The notes: generated from the letters alone by a model not told the origin. A DNA stretch of 64,000 bases from Skermania piniformis (GCF_019285775.1 NZ_CP079105.1:3790603-3854602), one strand, 5' to 3'. Counted from the first letter of the stretch, positions 28,361 to 39,474 are shown. Numbers and translations: made by a program.

Positions 28361-29533
28361 CTATCCGTGTTGCCGGTGGACCTGCTGAATCAGTTCCAGC
28401 AGATCCTTCTCCTCGGTCCGCAGCTCGTTCCGGTACTTCTCCGGCAGCGCCCGCAACACCTTCTCCTCGGCCCGCAGCTTGGCGTAGACCCGCTCGCGTT
28501 CCCCGGCGTCCGCGGTGTAGCCGAGATCGAGATAGTCCGCGGCATGGCGGCGGGCACCGCGGATGGCGCTCAGCGCCCGACCCTTCGGGCTGGTCAGCGA
28601 TGCGACGATGGTCACCACCAGCACCGCCACGATCACCGCAAGCGAGAGCCACGTCGGGATCTCGACGACATCGACGTGCTCGCCGTTGTTGATGAACGGC
28701 AGGTTGTTCTCGTGCAGGGCATGCAAGATCAGCTTTACCCCGATCCACCCGAGGATCACCGCAAGGCCGTAGGACAGATACACCAGGCGATCGAGCAGCC
28801 CGTCGATCAGGAAGTAGAGCTGCCGGAGTCCGAGCAGAGAGAACGCCGTCGCGGTGAACACCACATAGACGTTCTCGGTCAAACCGAAGATCGCCGGAAT
28901 CGAGTCGAGCGCGAAGAGCAGATCCGTGCCACCGATCGCGACCATAACCAGCAACATCGGGGTCAGCGCGCGGCGACCGTTCACCCTCGTGAACAGCTTG
29001 TCGCCGTCGTAGTAATCGGTGGTGTGGAAGATTCGGCGGGCGATCCGCACGACCACGTTGTCCGCGTCGTCGTCGTGGTCGTCCGACTTCAGCAAGTTGC
29101 CCGCGGTGACCAGCAGGATCAACCCGAACAGGTAGAAGGTCCAGGCGAAAGTCGTGATCAGCGCCGCGCCGGCCGCGATGAACACCGACCGGGCGACCAA
29201 CGCGAAGGTGATGCCGAACAGCAAAACCTTCTGCTGATCCTCGCGGGGCACCTTGAAGCTCCCCATGATCACCAGGAACACGAAAAGGTTGTCGACCGAG
29301 AGCGCCTTCTCGGTCACCCATCCGGCGAAGTACTCGGTACCCATCTGGCGGCCACCGAACACCAGAACGCCGATGCCGAAGACGATCGCGACGCCGACGT
29401 AGATCGCCGACCAGATCGACGCCTCGCGCAAGGTCGGGATATGCGCTTTACGTACGTGGAAGACGTAGTCGAAGACAAGCAACCCCGCGATAGCGGCGAT
29501 CGTGCCGAACCAGACCCAGGTGGGGACGTCCAT
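28361..29533 (-). CDS. TerC/Alx-family membrane protein
   Basis: Integral membrane protein of the TerC family, linked in other bacteria to manganese efflux, metal loading of secreted proteins or tellurite resistance. About nine hydrophobic helices are visible, with the family motif EKALSVDNLFVF near residue 75 and a matching later motif GGTDLLFALDSIPAIFG, each with conserved acidic residues within the membrane. A charged C-terminal tail of about 60 residues follows (RERVYAKLRAEEKV). AGGAG precedes the ATG. I found no convincing manganese riboswitch upstream. Confidence 0.92.
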   Translation of the reverse strand: MDVPTWVWFGTIAAIAGLLVFDYVFHVRKAHIPTLREASIWSAIYVGVAIVFGIGVLVFGGRQMGTEYFAGWVTEKALSVDNLFVFLVIMGSFKVPREDQQKVLLFGITFALVARSVFIAAGAALITTFAWTFYLFGLILLVTAGNLLKSDDHDDDADNVVVRIARRIFHTTDYYDGDKLFTRVNGRRALTPMLLVMVAIGGTDLLFALDSIPAIFGLTENVYVVFTATAFSLLGLRQLYFLIDGLLDRLVYLSYGLAVILGWIGVKLILHALHENNLPFINNGEHVDVVEIPTWLSLAVIVAVLVVTIVASLTSPKGRALSAIRGARRHAADYLDLGYTADAGERERVYAKLRAEEKVLRALPEKYRNELRTEEKDLLELIQQVHRQHG

Positions 29534-29660
29534 CGGATTCTCTCTCCTGCTGACCGACCCGAGCTATGGCACGGTTCGCTGCGCGACTCCGTTCCGGCGA
29601 CCATACTTCCAGCTGCAAAGTCTGCGCCGCCGGCAATGCCGGTACCTGCTGGAGTAACCG

Positions 29661-30230
29661 CTACGGGGTGTAGACCTTCGGGTCGAGCGTGCCGATATAG
29701 GGCAGGTCGCGGTAGCGCTCGGCGTAGTCCAGGCCGTAGCCGACGACGAACTCGTTCGGAATATCGAACCCGATGTACTGCACGTCCACCTCGGCGCGGA
29801 CCGCATCCGGCTTGCGCAACAACGTCACCACCTGCAGCGATGCCGGGCTGCGGCTGGACAGGTTGCGGATCAGCCAGGACAGCGTCAGCCCGGAATCGAT
29901 GATGTCCTCGACGATCAGCACGTTCCGGCCGGCGATGTCGCGGTCCAGATCTTTCAGGATGCGGACCACCCCGGACGACGAGGTGGCCGAACCGTACGAG
30001 CTGACCGCCATGAATTCCAGTTGGGTCGGCACCGGCAAGGCCCGGGCCAGGTCGGTGATGAAGAAGATCGCGCCCTTGAGCACGCCGACCAGCAGCAGGT
30101 CGCCGGCCGGATCACCGGCGGGGTACCGCTCGGCGATCTCGGCGGCCAGCTCGGCTACCCGGGCTCGGATCGCCTGCTCGGACTGCAGTACCGAAGCGAT
30201 ATCACCAGCGTAGATGTCCTCGGCGCACAA
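29661..30230 (-). CDS. hpt: Hypoxanthine-guanine phosphoribosyltransferase
   Basis: Purine salvage: hypoxanthine or guanine plus PRPP to IMP or GMP. The PRPP-binding motif [13 protein letters not shown] and [13 protein letters not shown] are diagnostic. No ATG or GTG lies in frame near the expected start, so I use the TTG at 30230, which begins [15 protein letters not shown] and matches where homologues begin; AGAGG is about 10-12 bases upstream. It lies 14 bases after tilS, the usual tilS-hpt pair. Confidence 0.93.
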   Translation of the reverse strand: MCAEDIYAGDIASVLQSEQAIRARVAELAAEIAERYPAGDPAGDLLLVGVLKGAIFFITDLARALPVPTQLEFMAVSSYGSATSSSGVVRILKDLDRDIAGRNVLIVEDIIDSGLTLSWLIRNLSSRSPASLQVVTLLRKPDAVRAEVDVQYIGFDIPNEFVVGYGLDYAERYRDLPYIGTLDPKVYTP

Positions 30231-30244
30231 GCCAGTCTTCCCTC

Positions 30245-31231
30245 TCAGCTCACGACGGCGCGTTCCAGCGCCAGCCTGCCATGCCGCCTGGCCACGACCA
30301 ACCGCGCGCCCGTCCCGGCGCCGCCGACCGCGACCGGGCCCTGCCCGTGCCAGTCCGTGACCAGCCGATCCACCGCCCGCAGGTGCCGGTCGGTGGACGC
30401 GGTGACGCCGGCACCGCGCAGCCAGGCGCGCACCGTGCGCCGTCGCACCGCCGGCGGGGCCGCGGCCAGCACTGCGACCGACAGCCCGGCGCCGGCGCCG
30501 GCGTTCGTCAGCAGCTCGACGGCAGCGGCGTCGAGCACCGCGCCGTCCTCCTGCAGCTGGGTCGCGGTCCGGGCCAGGGCGGGCGCGACGCCGCCACCGA
30601 GGATCTGTTCCAGCAGCGGCAACGCCTCGGTGCGCAGCCGCACCCGGGTGAACTCGGGTGCGCTGTTGTGCGGGTCTTCGTAGGGAGTCACCCCCAGGTC
30701 TGCGCACGCCTGCCGGGTAACCGTGCGGCGAACGGCTAGCAACGGCCGGCCCCACGGCGGGTCGAACGGCCGCATCCCCTGGATCGAGCGCGGGCCGGAG
30801 CCGCGGCCGAGCCCCAGCAGTACCGATTCGGCCTGGTCGTCGAGGGTATGGCCGAACAGGACCGGGGATCCGGCGCGGGCTGCGTCGAGCGCGGCGTAGC
30901 GAGCCCGTCGGGCCGCCGCCTCGGGGCCGCCAGCGCGGCCCACCCGGACCGGGAGCACCCGAGCAGCAACACAGCCCAGTTCCCGCGCGGTCGCCGCCGC
31001 CTGCGCGGCGACCGCGGCCGAGTCCGACTGCAATCCGTGATCGACCACCAACGCGGTGACCGACCCGGCCTCGGCGACCGCGGCGGCGGTCAGCGCGGTC
31101 GAGTCGGCCCCCCCGGACAGCGCTACCCCGACCGACCGGCCGGCCGCATACTCGGCCAGCCACCGCCGCACCGCCTGCCGCAGCGCCGACACCGCCGGCG
31201 TCTCGGCTAGTCGAGGACCCGGCTGATCCAC
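30245..31231 (-). CDS. tilS: tRNA(Ile)-lysidine synthetase
   Basis: Modifies the wobble cytidine of tRNA-Ile(CAU) to lysidine, which switches codon reading from AUG to AUA; essential. The N-type ATP pyrophosphatase P-loop SGGADSTAL is present, as are [14 protein letters not shown] and [16 protein letters not shown]. The GTG at 31231 overlaps the upstream metallopeptidase stop by 25 bases; a GTG at 31192 is a shorter alternative. About 328 residues. Confidence 0.95.
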   Translation of the reverse strand: MDQPGPRLAETPAVSALRQAVRRWLAEYAAGRSVGVALSGGADSTALTAAAVAEAGSVTALVVDHGLQSDSAAVAAQAAATARELGCVAARVLPVRVGRAGGPEAAARRARYAALDAARAGSPVLFGHTLDDQAESVLLGLGRGSGPRSIQGMRPFDPPWGRPLLAVRRTVTRQACADLGVTPYEDPHNSAPEFTRVRLRTEALPLLEQILGGGVAPALARTATQLQEDGAVLDAAAVELLTNAGAGAGLSVAVLAAAPPAVRRRTVRAWLRGAGVTASTDRHLRAVDRLVTDWHGQGPVAVGGAGTGARLVVARRHGRLALERAVVS

Positions 31232-32310
31232 TGTTGCGGAGCTTCGATCTCGGCCGGCAACGGCAACGTCTCCGGACCCGACCACACGGTGTTGAACTCG
31301 GCCATTCCCACCTGGGTTACCACTGCGTCGACGAACGCCTTGCCCCGCACGTACTGCTGCATCTTGGCGTCCATGCCGAGCAGCGCCCGGATCAGCCGCT
31401 GCACCAGGCCACGCGGTTGCTGACGGCGGGCGTCGAACGCGGCGCGGATCTGCGACACCGACGGCACGACCGCCGGGCCGACCGCGTCCATCACGTGATC
31501 GGCGTGGCCCTCCAACAGCGTGCCGAGCACCAGTAGCCGGTCCAGCGCGATCCGCTGGCTGTGCGGCAACGTGGCGCGCAGCACGCCGACCACCCCGCCC
31601 GGCGACTCGCCGTCCGCACCGTCGCCGTCGGCCCCGGTGCCGCCCCGGACCGCGGTCAGCACCCGACCGGCCAGGTCGGTGACCGGTTCGGCACCGACGT
31701 CGCCGAGCAGCGCCACCGATTCCTGCATGTAGTCGGCCAACCACTGCGAGGCCGCGAACTGCACCTGGTGGGTCACCTCGTGCACACACACCCAGAGCCG
31801 GAAATCGGCCGGCGGCACGGCGAGTGCCCGCTCCACCCCGACCACGTTCGGCGCGACCAGCGCCAGCACCCCGCCCGCGCGGCCGAACGGGTCGTACTGG
31901 CCGAGGATCGCGCCGGACAGGAACGCCAGCATCCCGCCGGCCTGCACCCCCGCGACCTTCGCCCCGATACCGGTGCCGCCACCCGGCGGCGTGTCCGTGG
32001 CACCGGCGAGCGCGCCCATCGACCGGGCAGCAATCCGCACCCAGCCCGGCCGGTCGGTCACCTCCGCGTCGGACAGCACCAGCCCGCCGGCCAGACCGGT
32101 CACCTCGCGCACCGGGTCCTGCGCCCGGACCGCGGCGACCGCGAGTTCGTCGTGTACCTGGTCGGCGGTGTAGCGCGACATCGCCGGCCCGCGCGGACCG
32201 AGCCGCGCCCCGACCCGCGCCGCCACCGTCCAGTCGACCGCATCACCCAGGGCGCGCCGGGCCTCGCCGTCGGTCTGCCGGCCGGTCTCCGGCCCGTTCC
32301 CGCTCATCAT
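31207..32310 (-). CDS. DUF2342 zincin-like metallopeptidase (Rv3626c-like)
   Basis: A predicted zinc peptidase of unknown substrate; related families are annotated as F420-associated hydrolases. The HEVTHQ motif (HExxH) provides zinc ligands and catalytic Glu, and [10 protein letters not shown] with the later [12 protein letters not shown] adds likely further ligands. The ATG at 32310 overlaps the dacB stop by four bases (ATGA), so it is coupled to dacB; an adjacent ATG at 32307 is also possible. It lies between dacB and tilS as in M. tuberculosis. 367 residues. Confidence 0.87.
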   Translation of the reverse strand: MMSGNGPETGRQTDGEARRALGDAVDWTVAARVGARLGPRGPAMSRYTADQVHDELAVAAVRAQDPVREVTGLAGGLVLSDAEVTDRPGWVRIAARSMGALAGATDTPPGGGTGIGAKVAGVQAGGMLAFLSGAILGQYDPFGRAGGVLALVAPNVVGVERALAVPPADFRLWVCVHEVTHQVQFAASQWLADYMQESVALLGDVGAEPVTDLAGRVLTAVRGGTGADGDGADGESPGGVVGVLRATLPHSQRIALDRLLVLGTLLEGHADHVMDAVGPAVVPSVSQIRAAFDARRQQPRGLVQRLIRALLGMDAKMQQYVRGKAFVDAVVTQVGMAEFNTVWSGPETLPLPAEIEAPQQWISRVLD

Positions 32311-33716
32311 CGGCAACCGCAGGTGCGCAGCGTCGACGCCAGCGCGTCGAGAGCCGGTCGGCTCAGCTCGAGCGAGCGACCGTTGGACATCAAGGCGAAG
32401 GTCAACACCCGTTCATCGTCGTCCACCACGTACCCGGCCAACGCGCTGGCATCGGACAACGTCCCGGTCTTGGCCCGGACCCAGCCCGCCCCGGCGCGGT
32501 TCGCGGCGGCGTACCGGTCGGCCAGCGTGCCGGTCGCGCCGGCCACCGGGAGGTAGTCCAGCATCGGCCGCAGCATCGGCTTCTCCGGCCCGCTCGCCTG
32601 GGCCAACACCTGGTTCAGCAATTGCGCCGGCGCGCGATCGTCCACCGACAGCCCGCTGGCGTCGTGCAAGGTGAGCCCGGCCAGATCGAACCCGGCCTCG
32701 CGCAGCGTGTCGCCGATCGCGGTGACCGTGCCGGCGAACGACGGCTCGGCGCCGCGGCCGATCGCGATCTCCCGGCCCACCGCCTCGGCCAGCACGTTGT
32801 CCGAGGCGCCCATCATCTGCGCCAACCGATCCCGCAGCGGCGCCGACCGCACGCCGGCCACCGGCGCGGCACCGGCCGGCGCCCGGCCCAGCCGCACGTT
32901 CGCCGGGTCGACGCCGAGTGCGGTGGCCAGCATCCGGCCGGCATCGAGCGCTGGGGTGGGGCTGCGCGGCGGCTCGGCCGCCAACGGATCCAGCCGGGCA
33001 CCGTCGATCATCACCGGCTCGATCGGCGCGATGTAGCCGCCGCCGACGTCGCCCGGCTGCCAGCCCTGCGCCAGCGCCGGGCCGGTGTAGGCCGAGGTGT
33101 CGACCAGAATCGTGTCCGGCTGCACGCCGCTGCGTTTTATCTGCTCGACCAGATCGTCCAGATGCGCCGAGCCCGGGTAGATGTTCGGTTTGCCGAGCGG
33201 TTGCGCGGTCACCGTGGGGTCGCCCCGCCCGACCAGCACCAGCTCATTCGGTGCCGTTCCCCGGACGACGTCGGTAGCCACCCGGTGATCGGCCGGCAAT
33301 GCCGACAGCGCGGCCGCCGCGGTCAGCACCTTGACCGTGGATGCCGGCGTCATCGGCCGCTCCGGTCCGGTGGACCAGAGCACCTGCCCGGTCGCCGCAT
33401 CCGAGACGATCCCGCTGAAGCTGCCCAGGTCCGGATTGCTGGACGGCTCGCGCAAGAGGTTCGCCAGCGCCGTCGGGTCCGGTGTCGGGGCGGCGGCGGG
33501 CAAGGCGGCGAGCTGCGGCTGCGGGGTCACCGGCGGCGGCTCCGGCGCGACGACCAGCCCACCGCGCGCGGCGTCGGCCCGCAGCGGAACCACGTGCACG
33601 AGGATCAGCGCGCCGGTGACGCCGAGCAGCAGCAGCACGATCGACACCAGGAGTGCGCGGATGTTGCGCCGCCGCCGCGCCAGGTAGCCGATCGATTTCT
33701 TGCCCTGGCTCGCCAA
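32307..33716 (-). CDS. dacB: D-alanyl-D-alanine carboxypeptidase (DacB/PBP4 type)
   Basis: Cell-wall enzyme that trims the terminal D-Ala of peptidoglycan peptides, possibly also an endopeptidase. The class C PBP motifs are clear: Ser126-Thr-Val-Lys129, Ser305-Asp-Asn307 and Lys416-Thr-Gly418. One N-terminal membrane helix (about 19-45) anchors it, followed by a Pro/Ala linker. The start is TTG with GGAGG five to six bases upstream; no ATG or GTG is available. It begins the dacB-DUF2342-tilS-hpt run and diverges from ppa. Confidence 0.94.
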   Translation of the reverse strand: MASQGKKSIGYLARRRRNIRALLVSIVLLLLGVTGALILVHVVPLRADAARGGLVVAPEPPPVTPQPQLAALPAAAPTPDPTALANLLREPSSNPDLGSFSGIVSDAATGQVLWSTGPERPMTPASTVKVLTAAAALSALPADHRVATDVVRGTAPNELVLVGRGDPTVTAQPLGKPNIYPGSAHLDDLVEQIKRSGVQPDTILVDTSAYTGPALAQGWQPGDVGGGYIAPIEPVMIDGARLDPLAAEPPRSPTPALDAGRMLATALGVDPANVRLGRAPAGAAPVAGVRSAPLRDRLAQMMGASDNVLAEAVGREIAIGRGAEPSFAGTVTAIGDTLREAGFDLAGLTLHDASGLSVDDRAPAQLLNQVLAQASGPEKPMLRPMLDYLPVAGATGTLADRYAAANRAGAGWVRAKTGTLSDASALAGYVVDDDERVLTFALMSNGRSLELSRPALDALASTLRTCGCR

Positions 33717-33806
33717 GCTGGCCTCCGCTCTCCACAGTCTGCGATATCAGCCTATCGTCGGAGCGCTACCCTTCCCCCGGACGAACCCGAATCGAAGGAG
33801 CACGGC

Positions 33807-34298
33807 GTGGAATTCGATGCCACCATCGAGATCCCCAAAGGGCAGCGAAACAAGTACGAGATCGACCACGAAACCGGCCGGATCCGACTCGACCGCTACC
33901 TCTACACCTCGATGGTGTATCCGGCCGACTACGGCTACATCGAGGACACCCTCGGCGAGGACGGCGACCCGCTGGATGTGCTGGTGCTGTTGCCCGAGCC
34001 GGTGTTCCCGGGTGTGCTGATCAAGGTGCGACCGGTCGCGATGTACCGGATGACCGACGAAAAGGGCGGCGACGACAAGGTTCTGGCGGTGCCGGCGGAC
34101 GACGTCCGCTGGGACTCGGTGCAGGAACTGACCGATGTGCCGGAGTTCGAGTTGGCCGCGATCAAGCACTTCTTCGAGCGTTACAAGGACCTGGAGCCGG
34201 GCAAGTTCGTAAAAGGCTCGGAGTGGGTCGGTCGGGAAGCCGCCGAGGCCGAGGTGACCCGGTCGTTCGCCCGGCTGAAGGAACACGGCGGCCACTGA
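33807..34298 (+). CDS. ppa: Inorganic pyrophosphatase
   Basis: Hydrolyses pyrophosphate, pulling biosynthetic reactions forward. A 163-residue family I enzyme with the metal-binding signature [12 protein letters not shown] and a conserved YPADYGYI. The GTG start has GAAGGAG six bases upstream and gives the usual N-terminus ([13 protein letters not shown]). It lies divergently from dacB as in M. tuberculosis (Rv3628). Confidence 0.97.
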   Translation: MEFDATIEIPKGQRNKYEIDHETGRIRLDRYLYTSMVYPADYGYIEDTLGEDGDPLDVLVLLPEPVFPGVLIKVRPVAMYRMTDEKGGDDKVLAVPADDVRWDSVQELTDVPEFELAAIKHFFERYKDLEPGKFVKGSEWVGREAAEAEVTRSFARLKEHGGH

Positions 34299-34320
34299 GC
34301 CGTCCCGCTCGAGCGCGGGC
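34299..34320. terminator. Short hairpin between ppa and the convergent MocR gene
   Basis: The 22-base gap between convergent stop codons holds a GC-rich inverted repeat, CCCGC-TCGAGC-GCGGG. It is small, with no T run, but the position suits termination of both genes. Confidence 0.4.
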
Positions 34321-35787
34321 TCACCGGACCAGCGCCGCGGTCAGCTCGTCGCTTGCCGGCGCGAGCGCCGCGTAGGCCTGCGCGATCGCCTGCACCGCGA
34401 GTCGTAGCTGCGCCTCGGGGCAGGCGAAGGGCAGACGAAGAAACCGTTCGAACGCGCCGTCGACGCCGAACCGGGTGCCCGCGGCCAGCAGTACGCCGTG
34501 GTTCGGCGCGGTCGCGGCGAGCGCCGAGGACACCGGCGTCGGCAGTTGTACCCAGGCCGAGATCCCGCCGACGCCGGGCGCCGGCGTCCAGTCCGGGAGG
34601 AATTCGGCCAGCGCGCCGAGCAACGCCGCCCGCTGCCGGCGTAACCGGTCGCGGCGGGCCGACAGCAGCCGATCCTCGATCGCGAACAGCTGCACCGCGG
34701 CCAGCTGGTCCACCACCGGGGTGCCCAGATCGACGGTCGATCGGGTGCCGAGCAGCTTGATCAGCAACGGCCGCGGGGCACGGATCCAGCCGACCCGCAG
34801 CCCGCCCCAGAACGCTTTCGACGTGGACCCGATGGTGATCACCTCGGCGCCGCGCGCGAACCCGGCGACCGACGCCGGCACCGGCACGTCGAGCGCCAGG
34901 GACCGCATCGACTCGTCGATCACGATCGTCATCCGGGTGGTCCGGGCGATCGCGGCCAGCTCGGCCCGGCCGGCCTCGTCCAGGCACAACCCGGTCGGGT
35001 TGTTGAAGTCCGGCACCAGGTAGGCCAAGCTCGCCGCGCTCTGGCGCGCCGCGCTGCGAATCCCGGCCAGGTCCCATTCGTTGCCCGGGTCGTCCGGGCG
35101 CAACACCACCGGCACCGGCCGAGCGCCGACGTGCCGGATCGCCTCGATCGCGTTCGGATAGCTGGGTTGTTCGATCAGCACCCGGTCGCCCGGCGCGGTC
35201 ATCGCGGTCAACAACAGGTGCAACGCGTGCTGGGCACCCAGGGTGACCAGCACCTGTCCCGGCTCGGTCGGCAGGCCGGCCGCGGTGTATCGGTCGGCGA
35301 TCGCCGAGCGCAGGGCCGCGGTACCCACCGGGTCCATCCCGTGCGTGCCGAGGTAGGCCGGCAGCTCGGCGACCGCCGCAACGTAGGCGTCGGCCAGTTC
35401 CGGCGGCGCCGGCAGCGCCGCCACGGTGAGATCGATCGCGGCCCGTTCCGGGGGCGCGATCGTGGCGACCAGCCCGCGTCCGGGCGGCTGCGCCGACGTC
35501 GGCAACGCGATGCTGCTGCGCGAGCCCTGCCGGCTGATCAGGTAGCCGCGCTCGCGTAGCCGGGCATACGCGGCCGTGATCGTGGTCCGGCTGACCCCCA
35601 ATTCCCCGGCCAGGTCCCGCTCGCTCGGCAACGCGACACCGAGCGGCAGCCGGCCGTCGTGCACCAGCAGCCGGATTCCCTCGGCCAGCGCCACGTACGC
35701 CGGCCGGCCGCCGCGGCCACCGTCGGCACCCCGCCACCGGCCGAGGTCCCGAGCCACCGTCGCCGCGCCGACCGTCCGTATCGCCAT
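34321..35787 (-). CDS. MocR-type regulator (GntR helix-turn-helix fused to aminotransferase-like domain)
   Basis: A GntR-family winged helix (about 25-90; ALPSERDLAGELGVSRTTIT) is fused to a type I aminotransferase-like domain that binds PLP; the lysine is in IGSTSKAFWGG, and PDFNNPTGLC and the TIVIDES motif are conserved. MocR proteins usually use the second domain as a sensor. The start MAIRTVGAATVARDLG at 35787 resembles the YczR subgroup, which usually lies next to a YczE membrane gene; none is seen here. A longer in-frame extension to 35943 is not supported. Confidence 0.88.
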   Translation of the reverse strand: MAIRTVGAATVARDLGRWRGADGGRGGRPAYVALAEGIRLLVHDGRLPLGVALPSERDLAGELGVSRTTITAAYARLRERGYLISRQGSRSSIALPTSAQPPGRGLVATIAPPERAAIDLTVAALPAPPELADAYVAAVAELPAYLGTHGMDPVGTAALRSAIADRYTAAGLPTEPGQVLVTLGAQHALHLLLTAMTAPGDRVLIEQPSYPNAIEAIRHVGARPVPVVLRPDDPGNEWDLAGIRSAARQSAASLAYLVPDFNNPTGLCLDEAGRAELAAIARTTRMTIVIDESMRSLALDVPVPASVAGFARGAEVITIGSTSKAFWGGLRVGWIRAPRPLLIKLLGTRSTVDLGTPVVDQLAAVQLFAIEDRLLSARRDRLRRQRAALLGALAEFLPDWTPAPGVGGISAWVQLPTPVSSALAATAPNHGVLLAAGTRFGVDGAFERFLRLPFACPEAQLRLAVQAIAQAYAALAPASDELTAALVR

Positions 35788-35847
35788 GGAACCAGAATCG
35801 CGAAACTGGATCTTTAATTCAAGTCCAATTACCCGGACTCTGAACGG
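35788..35847. promoter_or_regulatory. AT-richer divergent promoter/operator region upstream of the MocR gene
   Basis: Stands out as AT-rich within GC-rich DNA. On the plus strand an inverted repeat AGTCC-N8-GGACT lies at 35822-35839, and TTGGACTT (minus strand) resembles a -35. This is the expected place for MocR autoregulation and control of any divergent gene. No binding is shown. Confidence 0.4.
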
Positions 35848-35988
35848 ATGACGACTCGCTTCCGCCTCGCCCTCGCTCGGCGTCGGCGCACCCGCACCCT
35901 GCTCGTCCACCCGTCGAGCGATCGCGACAGCCAGCGACAACAAGCCGACCTCGCGGCCATCCGGGCCCGGCGGATCCCGAACGAGTGA
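35848..35988 (+). CDS. Possible 46-residue basic protein
   Basis: An ATG-to-TGA ORF divergent from the MocR gene, product starting MTTRFRLALARRRRTRTLL and ending IRARRIPNE. About 85 percent of third codon positions are G or C, as in the surrounding genes, but no clear ribosome site is present. It may be a real small Arg-rich protein or chance. I cannot assign a function. Confidence 0.35.
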   Translation: MTTRFRLALARRRRTRTLLVHPSSDRDSQRQQADLAAIRARRIPNE

Positions 35989-36019
35989 CCAGGCCAGTTT
36001 CCGCTACTGGACTGATATC

Positions 36020-37384
<1,365 letters not shown>

Positions 37385-37562
37385 TCAGTCTAGCCCAGCT
37401 ACCTGGGGGTTTCCCAGCGAGTTAGCCGGTCGCCGCACAGTGGCGAGCGGATCGGCCGAAGCAGACCGGTCGGGTTTCTGCGGTGCGGGCAAACGACGCT
37501 TAGGATTGAGGTCCGTTCGGTGAGCTGTCGGGCACTCACCGCCGTCGACAAGGAGGACGCGG

Positions 37563-38228
37563 GTGAGCACGCTCGTCCTGCGTTGCGGTGATGTGCCTGC
37601 GCCGATCACACTCGCGGCGCTGACCACGATCCCCACCTCCGCCGTTCCCACCGCCACCGAGTTCGACGAGAACGTCTACCCGCACCTGATCGCATCGGCC
37701 GCAAGCCGGCTGGTGGTGCTCGGGGACGACGCCGCGCTCGCCGCGATCCTGACCCGGCTGCTGCGCACCGGCCGACTCGAGCTGGAACTGGGTTACGTGC
37801 CGGCCGGCAAATCGCCGGCCGGGCGAATCTTCGGCGTCGGATACGGCACCGCCGCCGCCCGGCTGGCGGTCGACGGCACCGCGCAGCCGACCCCGCTGAT
37901 CCGGGACGACACCGGCGCCGCGCTGGTCGGCCGGGCGGTGATCACCGGCGTCGACGGCAGCCCGCTGACCGGCGAGGCCTACTGCGACGACACGCTGGTC
38001 TTCGACGGCACCGGCAACGAGTTACGGATCGAGCCGACCACCGCACTTCCCGGCCTCGCGGTGCCGGTACCGCGGCGCTTCGCCCGACGGCCGCGCCTGG
38101 TCACCGGCCGCGCCGTGCAACTGGGCACCCCCGGCGCCGTGGTGACCCGGGACGGGGTGACCGCCGCCCGGGCGGTGACGCGGGCCAGTTTCTACTGCCA
38201 CGACGAGCAGTGGCTACTGGTGCGCTGA
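37563..38228 (+). CDS. Conserved hypothetical protein (Rv0358-like)
   Basis: A 221-residue soluble protein of unknown function, mostly beta-rich, with FDENVYPHLIASAASRLVV near the N-terminus and a cysteine pair (EAYCDD, FYCHDEQ). It occupies the place of Rv0358 next to purA. AAGGAGG is five bases before the GTG start. It overlaps the M50 protease gene by 19 bases, so the two are probably made together. Confidence 0.75.
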   Translation: MSTLVLRCGDVPAPITLAALTTIPTSAVPTATEFDENVYPHLIASAASRLVVLGDDAALAAILTRLLRTGRLELELGYVPAGKSPAGRIFGVGYGTAAARLAVDGTAQPTPLIRDDTGAALVGRAVITGVDGSPLTGEAYCDDTLVFDGTGNELRIEPTTALPGLAVPVPRRFARRPRLVTGRAVQLGTPGAVVTRDGVTAARAVTRASFYCHDEQWLLVR

Positions 38229-38989
38229 GCGGTCGGGCCGGGCTGACCCCGAGCCCGGTCTTCCTCGCCACCGCGGCAGTGACAATCGGCGGTGGCTGGC
38301 TGGCCGCCCGGACCGACGATCCCACCGGTCCGACCGCGAAGGCCGGGGTGTTCCTGCTGGTCGTCGCCGGCTGGATCGTGACCTTGTGCCTGCACGAGTT
38401 CGCACATGCAGTTACCGCGTGGCGAGCCGGCGACCGGTCGGTCCGGCAACGTGGCTATCTGACCTTGAACCCGCTGCGCTATGCCAACCCGGTCTTGTCG
38501 ATCGGCCTGCCGGTGTTGTTCATCGCGTTGGGCGGGATCGGGCTGCCCGGCGGCGCGGTGCTGGTGCAGACCGACCCGGCACGGCGGGGGACCCAGACGC
38601 TGATCAGCCTGGCCGGCCCGGCGGTGAATGCGACCGCCGCAGTCGGGCTGCTGATCGTGATCGCCCGCTTCGGCAGCACCGCGTCCGCCCCGGCGCTCTG
38701 GTACGGCCTGAGCTTCCTGGCTTTTCTCCAACTGACCGCCACGGTGCTGAACCTGCTGCCCGTACCCGGGCTGGACGGTTACGGCGCGTTGGCCCCGTGG
38801 TTGCCGGCGGACCTCCGCGGCTCGCTCGACCGGTTCGGCGGCTACGGCCTGCTGGTCGTGCTCGCCCTGCTCTTCCTGCCGCAGGTCAACGCCGTGTTCT
38901 TCGACGCGGTTTACGGGCTGTTCGACCTGTCCGGCGTGCCCTCGGACTGGTCGCGGTACGGCGCGTCGCTGCTGCGATTCGGTTACTGA
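38210..38989 (+). CDS. Site-2 protease family (M50) membrane metalloprotease
   Basis: An intramembrane zinc protease of 259 residues. The first zinc motif HEFAHA lies in membrane helix 2 (about residue 62), and the second ligand motif NLLPVPGLDGYG is near 185. About six helices are visible. It resembles Rv0359. Members cleave membrane-embedded substrates such as anti-sigma factors; none is identified here. The GTG start lies inside the preceding gene. Its stop codon region is duplicated (38977-39010). Confidence 0.88.
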   Translation: MATGALSGRAGLTPSPVFLATAAVTIGGGWLAARTDDPTGPTAKAGVFLLVVAGWIVTLCLHEFAHAVTAWRAGDRSVRQRGYLTLNPLRYANPVLSIGLPVLFIALGGIGLPGGAVLVQTDPARRGTQTLISLAGPAVNATAAVGLLIVIARFGSTASAPALWYGLSFLAFLQLTATVLNLLPVPGLDGYGALAPWLPADLRGSLDRFGGYGLLVVLALLFLPQVNAVFFDAVYGLFDLSGVPSDWSRYGASLLRFGY

Positions 38990-39010
38990 CGAGATTCGGT
39001 TACTGACGGG
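38977..39010. repeat. Tandem 17-base repeat across the M50 protease stop codon
   Basis: Two copies of attcggttactgacgag (one mismatch in the second) with a partial third beginning at 39011. The first copy contains the TGA stop of the protease gene, so the duplication is just downstream of coding sequence and does not change the protein. Confidence 0.65.
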
Positions 39011-39016
39011 GTTCGG

Positions 39017-39319
39017 CTACGGAGCCGGGCCCGGGCGGCCACGCCCCAGCCGCAGCAACACCATGGCCAACGTTCGCCCCTCCTGATCGAACTCCGCGAA
39101 ACGGCGCAGCACCGCGAGTTCCCGATGTTGCTGGCTCCGCGACGACACCGTCCGGCCCGGCCCGATCATGGTCCGCCCGAGCTGTCGGGCCAACGCGGTA
39201 CGCCGCCGGATTGCAGCGAGAATGAGCTCGTCCAGGGCCTCGACCTCGGCCAATAAAGGTTCTACCAGGTATTCGGCGTCATTTTCCGCCGGATAGTCGG
39301 CGCCGGTATCGGCGGTCAT
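39017..39319 (-). CDS. Chorismate mutase-like protein (AroQ fold)
   Basis: A 100-residue helical protein resembling the intracellular chorismate mutase of M. tuberculosis (Rv0948c): EVEALDELILAAIRRRTALA, then HRELAVLRRFAE, and a C-terminal LAMVLLRLGRGR nearly identical to that family. By my hand alignment, arginines corresponding to Arg35 and Arg58 of Rv0948c remain, while Arg18 and Arg46 appear replaced, so activity is uncertain. It stands alone, not in an aromatic amino acid operon. It may be a paralogue with a regulatory or lost function. Confidence 0.75.
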   Translation of the reverse strand: MTADTGADYPAENDAEYLVEPLLAEVEALDELILAAIRRRTALARQLGRTMIGPGRTVSSRSQQHRELAVLRRFAEFDQEGRTLAMVLLRLGRGRPGPAP

Positions 39320-39350
39320 AACTCGACGGTAGCTCAGATGCCCCGATCAG

Positions 39351-39374
39351 GCTCGAGTAGTCGGCTACTCGAGC
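39351..39374. repeat. Perfect inverted repeat GCTCGAGTAG-TCGG-CTACTCGAGC
   Basis: Ten-base arms with a four-base loop, about 30 bases upstream of the chorismate mutase-like start. Too far from a coding end and without a T run to be an obvious terminator; an operator or an RNA hairpin is possible. Confidence 0.6.
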
Positions 39375-39434
39375 TCGTACCGGGGACAAATCCGCAGATC
39401 ACACGGACCAGCAAGATCGTGGCATCGAAAAGGC

Positions 39435-39474
39435 AGGAAGCCCCGTACCGTAGTCGATACGAGGCTTCCTTTGA
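39435..39474 (-). terminator. Terminator downstream of the FUSC-family gene
   Basis: Stem AGGAAGCC/GGCTTCCT (39435-39442 and 39463-39470) with a further CGTA/TACG pairing inside. On the minus strand the hairpin is followed by TGCCTTTTCG, a usable T run. It sits about 130 bases after the FUSC stop. Confidence 0.65.

Noticed and set aside
29534-29660. Manganese (yybP-ykoY) riboswitch upstream of the TerC gene
   Set aside because: The conserved bases of that motif are not visible and the leader is short.
31824-33806. A long in-frame extension upstream of ppa
   Set aside because: It is antisense to dacB and the metallopeptidase; ppa has a clear ribosome site and start at 33807.
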